This document shows positions 44,671 to 54,000 of a stretch of 57,418 nt of DNA, in pieces; the first letter of the stretch is position 1, and each line of letters opens with the position of its first letter. Under the pieces are notes generated by a model. The model saw only the letters and a program-made list of their open reading frames with translations. It did not search any database and was not told where the DNA came from. Location: contig JADGEO010000024.1 of NCBI GenBank assembly GCA_016744335.1, positions 1 to 57,418 of the forward strand, read 5' to 3'. The translations under genes were made by a program, and so were the position numbers. This stretch comes from Anaerolineales bacterium (GTDB lineage Bacteria > Chloroflexota > Anaerolineae > Anaerolineales > Villigracilaceae).

Positions 44671-45612
44671 TTACTCCGCTTCATGCGTGGATTTAGGCTT
44701 GTGTGGCTTCGATTTTCTTTTTCCTGTCGTAATCAAAATTACTGCCCCAAGAATAATTGTCGCGGCAAGAATAGTTCTGCTATTAAGCGTTTCGTGGGCA
44801 AATATAGCCCCTAGAAAAAGGGCAACAATGGGGTTCACAAAAGCGTAAGTTGAGACCAATGAGATCGGTGCGTTTTTGAGCAAATAAGCGTATGATACAA
44901 AACCGCCTAATGAGCCGACAACAGCAAGATAGAGTAAGCCTATCCACGACCGATTGGCAACTGCGCTGAACTCAAAGCCTGCCCACTCGCTACGCAAGAG
45001 ACTCACGATGAGCATACCGATTCCACCAACTAGCATCTCTGCGCTGGTTGCCATTAATGATGATTCAGGTAAATCTGCGCTTTTGCTATAAACCGAGCCT
45101 AGTGACCAAATTAGTGCCCCAATGGGGAGTGCGATTAATCCTAGCGGGTGTAGGGCACCGATTTCACTGCTCAATTCACCAGGACCAATCATGAGTGCAA
45201 CACCGCTAAAACCAAGTGCCAGCCCAAAAATTGTTCTGGGTTTTGGTTTTTCACCACCATGCCGAAAAGATTCAATCAGTACCATCCAAATCGGCACTGT
45301 GCTAATTAGCAATGCCGCTACGCTAGAAGGGACAAACTGCTCAGACCATGAGACCAATCCGTACCCGCCAACGAGCAGGAGCAAGCCGATGATGCCGGCA
45401 TCGCGCCATTGTTTACGCGTGGGGTTTGCGTCACCTTTAGCGAGTCGCCAGCTATAGAGCACTGCTCCTGCGCTGAGAAAGCGTATTGCCCCCGCAATAA
45501 AGGGGGGAATGGTCTCCACGGTATATAAAATAGCGAGATAGGTTGAGCCCCAAATGATATAAACAGCGATGAGGGCGATCCAGATGCGAGTGTTTTTGTT
45601 TAATGTTGTCAT
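44671..45612 (-). CDS. EamA/DMT family transporter
   Basis: A 313-residue, ten-TM drug/metabolite transporter with two EamA repeats, each opening with a WGSTYLAI- or SLGGFVSYAYLLK-type helix. The start at 45612 lies one base after the stop of the AraC-MGMT gene (the frame extending to 45702 overlaps that gene). Substrate unknown. Confidence 0.9.
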   Translation of the reverse strand: MTTLNKNTRIWIALIAVYIIWGSTYLAILYTVETIPPFIAGAIRFLSAGAVLYSWRLAKGDANPTRKQWRDAGIIGLLLLVGGYGLVSWSEQFVPSSVAALLISTVPIWMVLIESFRHGGEKPKPRTIFGLALGFSGVALMIGPGELSSEIGALHPLGLIALPIGALIWSLGSVYSKSADLPESSLMATSAEMLVGGIGMLIVSLLRSEWAGFEFSAVANRSWIGLLYLAVVGSLGGFVSYAYLLKNAPISLVSTYAFVNPIVALFLGAIFAHETLNSRTILAATIILGAVILITTGKRKSKPHKPKSTHEAE

Positions 45613-45613
45613 T

Positions 45614-46453
45614 TTATGTTCCTGCTTGTGCCATCTCGTAACCAAGAATGGCTTTTTTGCGTTCACTACCAAAGGCATATTTACCAAATTCTCCCGTTGC
45701 ACGGATAACGCGATGACAAGGAATTAAAAAGGGCACGGGATTTTTTCCGATGGCTGTCCCGACTGAGCGGGTGGCTTTGGGTGAGTCTATTGCTGTGGCG
45801 ATGTCGTTATAGGCAATCAAGTCTCCAGCGGGGATTCGCAGGAGAGCCTCCCAGACTTGAATCTGAAAGTTGGTGCCTCGCAAGTGAAGGGTTAAGGGTG
45901 TTTCGCTCTTCTTCGGCGTGAAGATTTCCTCGATAAGACTCTGTGTGTGGGCAAAATCTTCTGTGAGGGTGGCATCTTCCAAATCTGATTTTAAAGAATG
46001 CAGGGCATTTTTTGTGTCAAAGGAACGTTTGCAAATACCACGCTCGGTGGTGGCGATAAACGCCTGCCCGAAAGGGGTGGGATGAGTGCCATAGCGGATT
46101 TTCAGCCCCGCGCCTTTGCGCTTGAGATCGCCAGGCGTGAGGGCTTCGGTGTGGACGAGAAGGTCGTGTAGCCGTCCTGTACTGGAAAGCCCTGTTTTAT
46201 GGGTGGCATCAAGCAGATTGCTTTTGGCGAGAATGCGCTTGGCGTTTTCTTTGGTGAGAAATTGCAAAAAACGCTTAGGACTGATACCAACCCAGCGCGT
46301 AAAAAGCCGCTGGAAATGATATTCACTCAGATTGACACTTTTGGCAATTTCTTTGAGCGTAGGTTGCTCGCGCTGATTCTCTTCGAGGTAGTGAATGGCT
46401 TTCTCGATGAGGGTGTAATCTTCTGCGCTTTCTTGTAGATTTAGCTTTTTCAT
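45614..46453 (-). CDS. AraC regulator fused to O6-methylguanine-DNA methyltransferase (Ada-like)
   Basis: A 279-residue fusion: AraC HTH (residues about 12-110, NLSEYHFQRLFTRWVGISPKRF), then the MGMT domain with the acceptor motif PCHRVIR near residue 240. The N-terminal zinc domain of E. coli Ada, which senses methyl-phosphotriesters, is absent. It repairs O6-alkylguanine by suicidal transfer and may self-regulate. It is translationally coupled to the EamA gene. Confidence 0.93.
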   Translation of the reverse strand: MKKLNLQESAEDYTLIEKAIHYLEENQREQPTLKEIAKSVNLSEYHFQRLFTRWVGISPKRFLQFLTKENAKRILAKSNLLDATHKTGLSSTGRLHDLLVHTEALTPGDLKRKGAGLKIRYGTHPTPFGQAFIATTERGICKRSFDTKNALHSLKSDLEDATLTEDFAHTQSLIEEIFTPKKSETPLTLHLRGTNFQIQVWEALLRIPAGDLIAYNDIATAIDSPKATRSVGTAIGKNPVPFLIPCHRVIRATGEFGKYAFGSERKKAILGYEMAQAGT

Positions 46454-46535
46454 GCTTTCTCCTTGGGGAAATTATTTCTCCAAGTATATGTTTTTGGGCT
46501 AAAAATGCGACCCGTTTCTTGCGGAGTTTTAAAGA

Positions 46536-46566
46536 AAAAAGGTATGCCTGTATGGGCATACCTTAA
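46536..46566 (-). terminator. intrinsic terminator at the end of the candidate RNA
   Basis: GGTATGCC pairs with GGCATACC and is followed by TTTTTT on the minus strand. No minus-strand ORF ends here. Confidence 0.8.
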
Positions 46567-47090
46567 ATTAACAGTCTTTGTTAAAAAGCAGCCCTTCCAA
46601 ATATACGAACAGGTATAACTATCCTGTACCACCGCGTTTTCCTTGTGGCGCACGTTGCCGCATGCTTTTCAGAAAACACTTTCTTTGGAAGGGAGAAGGG
46701 AGCTTGTGATAAAGCTCAAAGGCATCCGCTGATCTATCCGATTTTCTTGTGTTCATAAAATATGAGCACAATTAGCGCGTCCCTCGCGGGACGGAACCTT
46801 CACCTCGTAATCCTGTGGTTGTTGAGCTTGTCGAAATACAGGATCCAGCCGCTGGTTCTCCGTTATTTAGTTATTCATCCCCGCAAAGGATAACCCCGCC
46901 AATGCCGTGTGCTGCTATGTTTTGAACCTGCTTTCACAGGATGTCCCTAACGTAGAACTTCCGCCTTGGCTCTAGCCTATCGCGTAATCTCTACGAAATT
47001 GAGACCTTTTATTAAGTGTTGGTACAAAACTTTTTTGCAACATCACCTGCTTAGCAGGGTTAACATCAATATACCATAAACTTATTTTGT
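46536..47090 (-). ncRNA. candidate structured non-coding RNA
   Basis: On the minus strand the region contains a 10-bp CCCTTCCAAA/TTTGGAAGGG closing pair (about 46593-46692), internal hairpins such as ACAGG...CCTGT, a TTAACA/TGTTAA hairpin, and then a strong terminator (AAGGTATGCC-CATACA-GGCATACC plus six T, 46536-46566). There is no match to RNase P, tmRNA, 6S or SRP RNA that I can recognise. The 5' end is not defined. It could also be a set of intergenic palindromes. Confidence 0.35.
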
Positions 47091-47163
47091 TGGGTAGGGA
47101 ATTATTAAAGTGAAATATGATGAATGAAGGATATATTGATGCGCATGAAAATTAATTAAAATA

Positions 47164-47185
47164 GCTTATGAATTCATTCATAAGC
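47164..47185. repeat. 22-base near-perfect palindrome
   Basis: GCTTATGAAT and ATTCATAAGC with a TC centre, AT-rich. It could be an operator or recombination site. It lies about 75 bases 3' of the tnaA terminator and far from any start codon. Confidence 0.6.
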
Positions 47186-47258
47186 AGAGACTTCAGCTCT
47201 GTTTTAATTGGCTTTGTTGATATAGCACGGTGCATTTACGTCTGTGCGTGTCTAAACA

Positions 47259-47292
47259 AAAAGGCACTCTCTGGGGAAGAGTGCCTTTTTGT
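47259..47292. terminator. bidirectional terminator of tnaA
   Basis: AAAAAGGCACTCT pairs with AGAGTGCCTTTTT around a CTGGGGA loop. Confidence 0.9.
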
Positions 47293-47311
47293 TTAAATCA
47301 CGTTTTGCGAA

Positions 47312-48691
47312 TTATGCAATACTCTCAAATCTCGCCGTAAAGTGTTTCAAAAACTGCGGGGCGTAGGTAAACCTATAGCCTTTAATCTCATCTGTACGCG
47401 CCACAATCTTTTCTACTGTCTCCACAATATAATCGAGATGCGATTGTGTATAAGTGCGGCGCGGAATAGCCAAGCGCACTAATTCCAAATCGGGATAAAC
47501 CATTTCGCCCGTGTCGGGGTCTTCGTAAGAGAACATCACTGAGCCAAGCTCCACGCCGCGGATACCACCTTCGCGGTAAAGTTCTACAACTAAGGCTTGA
47601 TCTGGGAATTCGGCATGTGGGATATGGGGCAATAATGCACCAGCATCCAAATAGACCGCGTGTCCGCCCGCAGGTTGGATGACGGGAACGCCAATTTCGA
47701 GCAACTTTTCGTTCAAATAAGCCGTTTGTCCCAAACGTGAGCGTAAATAATCTTCTTCTAAGCCCTCGTACAAACCAACTGCCATCGCGTCTAAATCGCG
47801 TCCTGCTAAACCGCCATAAGTGGGGAAGCCTTCGCGCATAATTAACTCGTTTTGCGCCTGAACAAAAAGATTATTATCTCTCATGCAGAGCAAACCACCG
47901 ATATTAACAATCGCATCTTTTTTAGCAGACATGGTCATTCCATCTGCTAATGAGAATAATTCTTGGGTAATTTCTGTGGGCGTTTTGTCGGCGTAGCCTT
48001 CTTCACGCATTTTGACAAAATAAGCATTTTCGGCATAGCGCGCCGCATCTATAAAGAAGGGGATTTCATAAGACTTGTAGATTTTGGCTACAGCGCGTAT
48101 ATTTTCCATTGAAACGGGTTGGCCGCCGCCAGCGTTATTTGTTACGGTCATCATCCCAAAGGGGATGTTTTCTGCGCCGACTTCTTCGATGAAGGCTTTG
48201 AGTTTCTCAAGATCCATATTTCCTTTAAAGGGGTGCAGATTTTCAGGGTCATAGGCTTCATCAATGACTAAATTTGTTGGTCTGCCGCCTCGTGAGCGGA
48301 TATTGGCATCGGTGGTATCGAAGTGCATATTATTGGGGACGTAATTCCCTTCTTTGACCAGTAGCGTGCTCAAAATTCCCTCAGCGGCGCGTCCTTGGTG
48401 GGTGGGTAACCAATGCTCAAAGCCGAAAATCTCGTCTACTGCCTCAGCAAGCCTAAAGTAAGAGCGTGCGCCCGCGTAGCTTTCATCTCCCAACATCATT
48501 GCCGCCCACTGATGTTTGCTCATCGCACCTGTCCCCGAATCTGTCAACATATCTATAAAAACATCTTCGGCTTTTAGGGCAAATACGTTATATCCTGCCT
48601 CTTCTAATGCCTTTTCACGGGCTTCTTTATCAATCAATTTAACGGGTTCAACCATCTTGATTCTGTAGGGTTCTGGGGGGTGTTGTGTCAT
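47312..48691 (-). CDS. tnaA: tryptophanase (beta-eliminating lyase)
   Basis: A 459-residue PLP lyase that splits tryptophan to indole, pyruvate and ammonia. It is closest to tryptophanase rather than tyrosine phenol-lyase: the C-terminus reads FLKHFTAR, keeping the tryptophanase His where TPL has Phe, and ELG replaces the TPL Arg of the ERG segment. PLP lysine in MSAKKDA, with VFIDMLTDSGTGAM and THQGRAAE conserved. AAGGAG precedes ATG 48691. A strong leader hairpin and promoter are upstream. Confidence 0.9.
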   Translation of the reverse strand: MTQHPPEPYRIKMVEPVKLIDKEAREKALEEAGYNVFALKAEDVFIDMLTDSGTGAMSKHQWAAMMLGDESYAGARSYFRLAEAVDEIFGFEHWLPTHQGRAAEGILSTLLVKEGNYVPNNMHFDTTDANIRSRGGRPTNLVIDEAYDPENLHPFKGNMDLEKLKAFIEEVGAENIPFGMMTVTNNAGGGQPVSMENIRAVAKIYKSYEIPFFIDAARYAENAYFVKMREEGYADKTPTEITQELFSLADGMTMSAKKDAIVNIGGLLCMRDNNLFVQAQNELIMREGFPTYGGLAGRDLDAMAVGLYEGLEEDYLRSRLGQTAYLNEKLLEIGVPVIQPAGGHAVYLDAGALLPHIPHAEFPDQALVVELYREGGIRGVELGSVMFSYEDPDTGEMVYPDLELVRLAIPRRTYTQSHLDYIVETVEKIVARTDEIKGYRFTYAPQFLKHFTARFESIA

Positions 48692-48763
48692 TTTATTCTC
48701 CTTAAATGTGTATTCTCCCCTCATTGGGGGGAGATGCCGAAAGAGCAGAAGGGGGCTAGAAAC

Positions 48764-48853
48764 AAAAAAATGCCAAGGAAAGCATATAGCTTCTACCTTG
48801 ACAACTGGGTGTGCCCCTGGGCAATATATAAATGTACCTGAATTCTAACACAA
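48764..48853 (-). promoter_or_regulatory. tnaA promoter and attenuator-like leader
   Basis: On the minus strand TTGTGT (48853-48848), a 17-base spacer and TATATA (48830-48825) form a promoter. The leader then contains a CAAGG...CCTTGG / GAAGC...GCTT hairpin (48800-48773) followed by seven T (48770-48764), 73 bases before the start. This is a terminator shape ahead of the gene. No Trp-rich leader peptide is visible. Confidence 0.6.
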
Positions 48854-48874
48854 AAAATCCTGTATAATGAGGGT

Positions 48875-49033
48875 ATGAAAAAAATACGTTTAGTTCTCGC
48901 TTTGCTTATTTTGGCACTTTCGCTCGCCATGCTTTTATGGGCGTTTTTACCGCCCATTATTGAAAGCTACACGCTCCCCCTTCCGCCCGAGAACACAGAA
49001 TTACCCACCTCGTTCATTTGGAGCGTGATATGA
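48875..49033 (+). CDS. small single-TM protein
   Basis: 52 residues: a Lys/Arg start (MKKIRLVLA), a strongly hydrophobic helix at about 6-25 and a Pro-rich tail. A TGTATAAT extended -10 lies at 48861-48868 just before the start, so the mRNA may be nearly leaderless. It overlaps the lipoprotein gene by four bases (ATGA), which supports both ORFs. Function unknown. Confidence 0.6.
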   Translation: MKKIRLVLALLILALSLAMLLWAFLPPIIESYTLPLPPENTELPTSFIWSVI

Positions 49034-49767
49034 GAAAATCCCTTCACCATCGCAACAAAGGCTTTATCCTATATGCTCTTTTATTGGGATTTGGTCTTTT
49101 AGTGCTGCCTTCGGCTTGTGGTACTGATTCAGAAGCATCTCAGCCATCTCCAACAGAGTCCGCACCGATGCCGACCCCGACCTTAGACTTGAGTGGGGGG
49201 GGGAGTCAGTCTCCTGCCCCTAGCATCGAATACCGCCAACTTACATTAGAATTCCCGCCAAAAATTCGCGCAGGTGACGCAGATTTGATCCGCCTTACGC
49301 TAGAAGTAGATGAGCATGGCAATCTTACGCCTACCGCTGAGATAGATGGGCATGAAGTAACCGGTGAAACGATTGAAGTAGAAGATTTATACGAAACACA
49401 CTATATTATCGCCGAATCTCGTTTAGATATGGCGGGCGTGCAAGTTGTGCCACCAGGCTTAATCAGCGAACCGCTTTTACCCGAAGAGTCTGTTACATTT
49501 TATTGGAGTATCAGCACACCCGATGCGGGTAATTATCTTGGCACAGTTTGGTTTTATTTGCGCTATATCCCCAAAGATGGTGGGGCAGAATCGCGGAGGG
49601 CAGTTTCCGCTCAACGCATAGAGATTGTATCTACAAAATTTTTTGATGTTTTATCGGCAGATGCCGCAAAAAAAATAGGCGCAATCGGCTCCTTTTTGGG
49701 CGCAGTTTTGGGTTTTCCTTTTGTAGATGATATTTTGAAGTTTTTCTGGGGCAAGGTTAAGGGGTGA
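49030..49767 (+). CDS. putative lipoprotein
   Basis: A 245-residue exported protein. N-terminal hydrophobic segment ends LPSACG, a lipobox-like site with Cys about residue 31; a Ser/Pro/Thr-rich linker follows; then a beta-rich domain with no family I recognise; then a C-terminal hydrophobic stretch (IGAIGSFLGAVLGFPFVDDILKFF). The ATG overlaps the stop codon of the small TM gene. The two form one operon. Confidence 0.65.
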   Translation: MRKSLHHRNKGFILYALLLGFGLLVLPSACGTDSEASQPSPTESAPMPTPTLDLSGGGSQSPAPSIEYRQLTLEFPPKIRAGDADLIRLTLEVDEHGNLTPTAEIDGHEVTGETIEVEDLYETHYIIAESRLDMAGVQVVPPGLISEPLLPEESVTFYWSISTPDAGNYLGTVWFYLRYIPKDGGAESRRAVSAQRIEIVSTKFFDVLSADAAKKIGAIGSFLGAVLGFPFVDDILKFFWGKVKG

Positions 49768-50120
49768 TTTAGAGTTTAGGAATCGTAATTAAATAACTTG
49801 TACCCTTCGTCAAGCTCAGGTTTAAAACTAGACGATAGCGGTGATTGAGTAGGGTGACAGCACTACCGTCATCCGTATCGAAATCAAAGCGGGTTACCAA
49901 AAGGTGCTTTTTCTCATAATTCCGCTTTGGTTTCGATACACTACGACACGATGACGCTGTGTCTCCGTTACTCAACCGCCGCCAGGCTTCTAAAACAGGC
50001 TAGTCACAGACCGTAATTCACGATAAAATCTCTCTACCGAATTCAACTATAGGAACTAATGGATCGCGAGCAACTAAATCTTTGGTGGTTGGCGCTCCCT
50101 GAGTTCCGGGAGGCTCTACT
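49768..50120. other. non-coding region before rnc
   Basis: There is no gene here. It holds the inverted repeat at 49843-49977 and an A/T-rich lead into the RNase III start; a 52-codon ATG frame at 50059 overlaps rnc in another frame and is judged spurious. Confidence 0.6.
49843..49977. repeat. GTATCGAAACC-family inverted repeat, copy 2
   Basis: GATTGAGTAG (49843-49852) and GTATCGAAATC (49875-49885) are mirrored by GGTTTCGATAC (49929-49939) and TTACTCAACC (49968-49977). It is related to 9953-10049. Confidence 0.7.
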
Positions 50121-50831
50121 ATGTTCAACCCTAAAGGGACGGAATCCCCAAAGGAATTGGCGCGGCGTCTGTCGCTTCCATTTCTTGACACCCCATATTT
50201 GCTCACTCGTGCGCTAACGCATACATCCTATATGAATGAACATAGCGATGTCCTGGATGATAATGAACGGCTCGAGTTTTTAGGCGATGCTGTTTTAGAT
50301 TTTGTCGTTGGGGCGTGGCTTTTTGATCATTTCCCTGAAATGCGTGAAGGGGAATTAACCAAAGCGCGCTCCGCTTTAGTAAGAACAGAAGCTCTCGCAA
50401 AATTTGCTCGCCATGTTGATCTTGGGCGCGCTATGCGCCTTGGCAAAGGCGAAAAACGCGCTGGTGGTTCAAAGCGAGATGCCCTTCTCTGCGGCACCTT
50501 TGAAGCCCTTATTGGGGCGATTTACCAAAAAGAAAATCTTGTTGCGGTGAAGGAATTCTTCTTTCCTATGCTAGACACCTTTGGCGATGAGATTGTTAAT
50601 GGAACGCCCCTAAGCGATAAGAAAAGTATTCTTCAAGAATGGACACAAGCTCATAAGATGGGAATCCCGCATTATGAGACGGTTGCCGAGCGCGGTCCTG
50701 ACCATGCTAAGATTTTTGATGTTGAGGTTCATCTCAACGGGAAAGTTTACGGCAAGGGGAGCGGTCAAAGCAAAAGAGTTGCTACCCAATTCGCCGCAGA
50801 AGAAACTTTAAAAATGCTCGGGGTGGAGTAG
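50121..50831 (+). CDS. rnc: ribonuclease III
   Basis: A 236-residue dsRNA endonuclease: signature NERLEFLGDAVLDFVVG with the catalytic Glu and Asp, and a C-terminal dsRBD (KSILQEWTQAHKMGIPHYE ... GQSKRVATQFAAEETLKML). It processes rRNA precursors. GGGAGG precedes ATG 50121. It precedes smc, separated by a REP-containing gap of about 190 bases. Confidence 0.95.
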   Translation: MFNPKGTESPKELARRLSLPFLDTPYLLTRALTHTSYMNEHSDVLDDNERLEFLGDAVLDFVVGAWLFDHFPEMREGELTKARSALVRTEALAKFARHVDLGRAMRLGKGEKRAGGSKRDALLCGTFEALIGAIYQKENLVAVKEFFFPMLDTFGDEIVNGTPLSDKKSILQEWTQAHKMGIPHYETVAERGPDHAKIFDVEVHLNGKVYGKGSGQSKRVATQFAAEETLKMLGVE

Positions 50832-50876
50832 TATTCAGGAGCGTATTACGCAAAACGTACTCGTGATTTTGCATAA

Positions 50877-50927
50877 TAGACCTTTTGCAAAAGTCTGTTT
50901 TCTCTACGCCCCTGCGGCGGCTAGAGC
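50877..50927 (+). repeat. truncated REP element with shared 18-mer
   Basis: TAGACCTTTTGCAAAAGT (50877-50894) differs by one base from the 1596 copy, then GCGGCGGCTAGAGC (50914-50927) is the right half of a REP; the left stem arm is missing. Confidence 0.65.
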
Positions 50928-51022
50928 ACGTCTAATACGTTTTGAGAGATGTTTTATCCTACACAATCATTTTTCAACCTTTCAACTTTTCAACCTTCAA
51001 CCTTAAACCTTAAACTAAGCCC

Positions 51023-54000
51023 ATGCCCCTAAGACTAAAAGTACTCGATTTACAAGGATACAAAACCTTCGCCACGAAAACAAATTTTGAATTCGCCGAA
51101 GGGATTACTGCCATCGTTGGGCCCAACGGCTCAGGAAAATCAAATATCGCAGACGCACTGCGTTGGGTTTTGGGAGAACAATCCCACAGCCTGATGCGCG
51201 CCAAGAAGACCGAAGATATGATTTTTTCTGGCTCTGAACAACGTGCCCGCTCTGGGATGGCAAGCGCGACTATTACCTTTGATAATGCCGATAATTGGCT
51301 TCCCGTTGACTTTAGCGAAGTTGCTTTAGAGAGACGTGCCTATAGAGATAGCGGAAATGAATATCGGCTAAATAGCCAACGTGTTCGTCTCATGGATGTG
51401 AATGAACTCCTTGCCCAGTCTGGGTTGAGTGAGCGCACTTATACCATTCTTGGGCAGGGACTTGTAGACGCATCCCTTGCGCTAAAAGCGGATGATCGTA
51501 GACGACTCTTTGAAGAAGCGGCAGGAATTGGTCTCTATCGTGGTAGGCGTGATGACGCTCTTCGCCGTCTCGAAAAAGCTGAGCGCAATCTCGAACGCGT
51601 TTTAGACGTGATGACCGAATTAACTCCCCTCATTCGCAGGTTGGGCAGGCAGGCAAAAAAGGCGAGCGAATATACACAGGTACAAGCTGATCTCCAAGTT
51701 TTATTGCGAGATTGGTATGGATATCACTGGAAACGTGCCCAAAAAGATTTAAAAGAAGCGCGCATCGTTTTTCGTCAGCAAGATTCTAAATTGCGCGAAA
51801 CGCATAGCTCTCATGAAGAACAGTTTAACGAATTTACTGCCTTCCGAAAAAGAATTCAAGAATTGCGCGCTGAGCTTAGTGTGTGGCATCGCGAGTCATC
51901 CAAATTGCATAATCAGCGTGAGACAAGCAGTCGAGAATTAGCTGTTTTAGATGAACGCCGCCGCTCCTTAGAGACCAGTCAGCAGAGCGTTTTGGTGGAG
52001 CGAGAGCGCAGTCAAGATGATTTGCGTATAGCCAAAGAGCGATTGAGTACAGCAGAAAAAGAACACCTTCGACTAAAAAACGAAGATGAAGAAGCCCGTG
52101 CTGAAATTATATCAGCAGAAAAGGCACTCTCGAGTCGCCGTGCCGAGCGGGCGGAAGCTGAAAAAGAATTTCGTGATGCCCAGCAAAAAATTAACCAATT
52201 AAGCGGAAAAGGTGCCCAGTTAGAAGCACATCTCGACAGCCTTGAAAAGCGCATCGCCGCACAACAAGAAAAAATTGCCGCAAATGAAGATGCGGTTAAA
52301 GAAGCCAAAGAAAAATCTGCTCAGGTTGAAAAAGAAGCCGAGGGGGCAAAGAAAGCGCATATCAAAGCAGAAGAGACGCACGAAAAAGCAAAATCTGCTT
52401 TTTTGGTGCAAGAAGAAAAAGTGGCTCAACTAGAGAAAAAATTGCGAGATTTGCGCCAAAAAGAATCTCAGCGAGATACCACAAAAACAAAACTTGAAAC
52501 TCAATTAGAAGTGCTTGAGCAGGCTGAAAAATCTTTTTCAGGCTATGCAGATGGCGCACGTTTTCTGCTCGAAGCAGCGCGCAAATCTCAGCTTAAAGAG
52601 TCACGGGGTGCGCTTAGTGCGGCTCTTGATGTTCCCGCCGAAATCGAATCCGCTATTGCCGCCGCGCTGGGTGAATATGTTGATGCCATTTTGCTTGAGA
52701 GTGGCGAAGATGCCGAAGATGCCTTGCGCCTGCTCGAAAATGGTAAGGCTGGGCGGGCGGCAATTTTGCCCCTCGCATGGCTCGCTAACGCCAAGCCCCT
52801 CAACGCCCCCAAAGATGCCAATTGTCTTGGTATTGCATCACAGATGGTCATTGCGCCCAAAGGCTTACAGAAAGCTGTTGACCTTTTGCTCGGGCAAACC
52901 CTCATTGTTAAAGATCGTGAGAGTGCGCGGCGTTTATTGGATGGATTGGATGGGCGCGCGCGTGCTGTTACCCTGCGTGGGGAGGTTTTCCGAGCAGATG
53001 GTTTGATTTTGGCTGGAGGTGCGAATCGCGCGGGGACTTTGGGCAGGTCGCGCCAACGCCGAGAGTTGGGTGCGTCTCTGAGCGATATTTCGGCGCGCTT
53101 GGCAGAGTTGGGCAAGGAAATTTCTGGTGTTTCATCCGAACTAGATATCGCGAAACGTGAAGCCACAACGATGCAGGTGGCGATGCGTACAGCGCGCGCA
53201 GAGCTAGAAAATGCACGCAAAGCTGAACAGAAAATCTCGCTTGAAGCCGAATCCAGCCGCCGTAGGGCTGAGTGGCAGACCAATCAACGTGACCAACTTC
53301 AGGTTGAGTTCGAGCGTGCGGAAGCGGATAGAAAAGAAACTGTTCGAGCACGCGCAGAAGCTGAAGAGCAAGAAAAAAGCCTCAAGGTGCGCATCCGCAC
53401 TTTATCCACAAAATTAGCAGAGCTTTCTTTAGAAGAACTTCAAAATAAAGTGACTTATTGGCGAACCCGAGTGGCGGTTTCAGAGCGTTCCTTGCGCGAT
53501 GCGAAGGCGAGATTTGCTGAACGTGGGCAGGCTGTAGCACGCTTGAATGCGAGTAAAGAAAATTTGGAAAAGCGAAAATTAACAACTGAAACTGCTTTGC
53601 AAAAACTGGATACAGAAAAAGGAATTTCTCGTGAAAATGAGAGTGAGTTGAATAAAAAACTGACCCTTTTGCAAGAGAAAATTGCGCCTGCCGAAAAGGA
53701 ATTGACGGGTGCGGTAAGACAGGAAGAAAAACAACGCACAGAAGAAAGTGATGCGACGCGCTTGATGACCAGCGTTGAGCGTTTGCACGGGCAAATGCAA
53801 TTAGATGTGACTCGCCGTGAAGAAATTTTGGAGCGTTTGCGCCAACAGATCGAAGATGATTTTGGTTTGGTGAGTTTTTCTTACGAAGAAGGTGAAACGG
53901 GAAATGTGCCCCTGCCTTTTGATGGGATGGTAGAGCAATTATCGGAGATCGAGGAGATTGCCCCCAATTTAGAACAGGAAGTGAAGCAACAGCGTAACCG

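Larger units (their letters stand above)
46454..47311. other. 858-base gene-free region
   Basis: There is no ORF of coding quality. It holds the putative structured RNA (46536-47090), a 22-base palindrome at 47164-47185 and the tnaA terminator at 47259-47292. Confidence 0.7.

Noticed and set aside
46600..46660. T-box-like GCGGTGGTAC in the candidate RNA
   Set aside because: No Stem I specifier, no AG bulge and no antiterminator partner, and the downstream gene on that strand is an AraC-MGMT protein, not a T-box target.
46536..47090. RNase P RNA, tmRNA or 6S RNA in the large gap
   Set aside because: None of the conserved cores (GAGGAAAGTCC, tag reading frame with TTCGAC, or 6S arms) could be found on either strand.
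50059..50217. Small ORF MDREQLNLWW overlapping the RNase III start
   Set aside because: It overlaps rnc in another frame, lacks a ribosome site, and rnc's own GGGAGG site lies within it.
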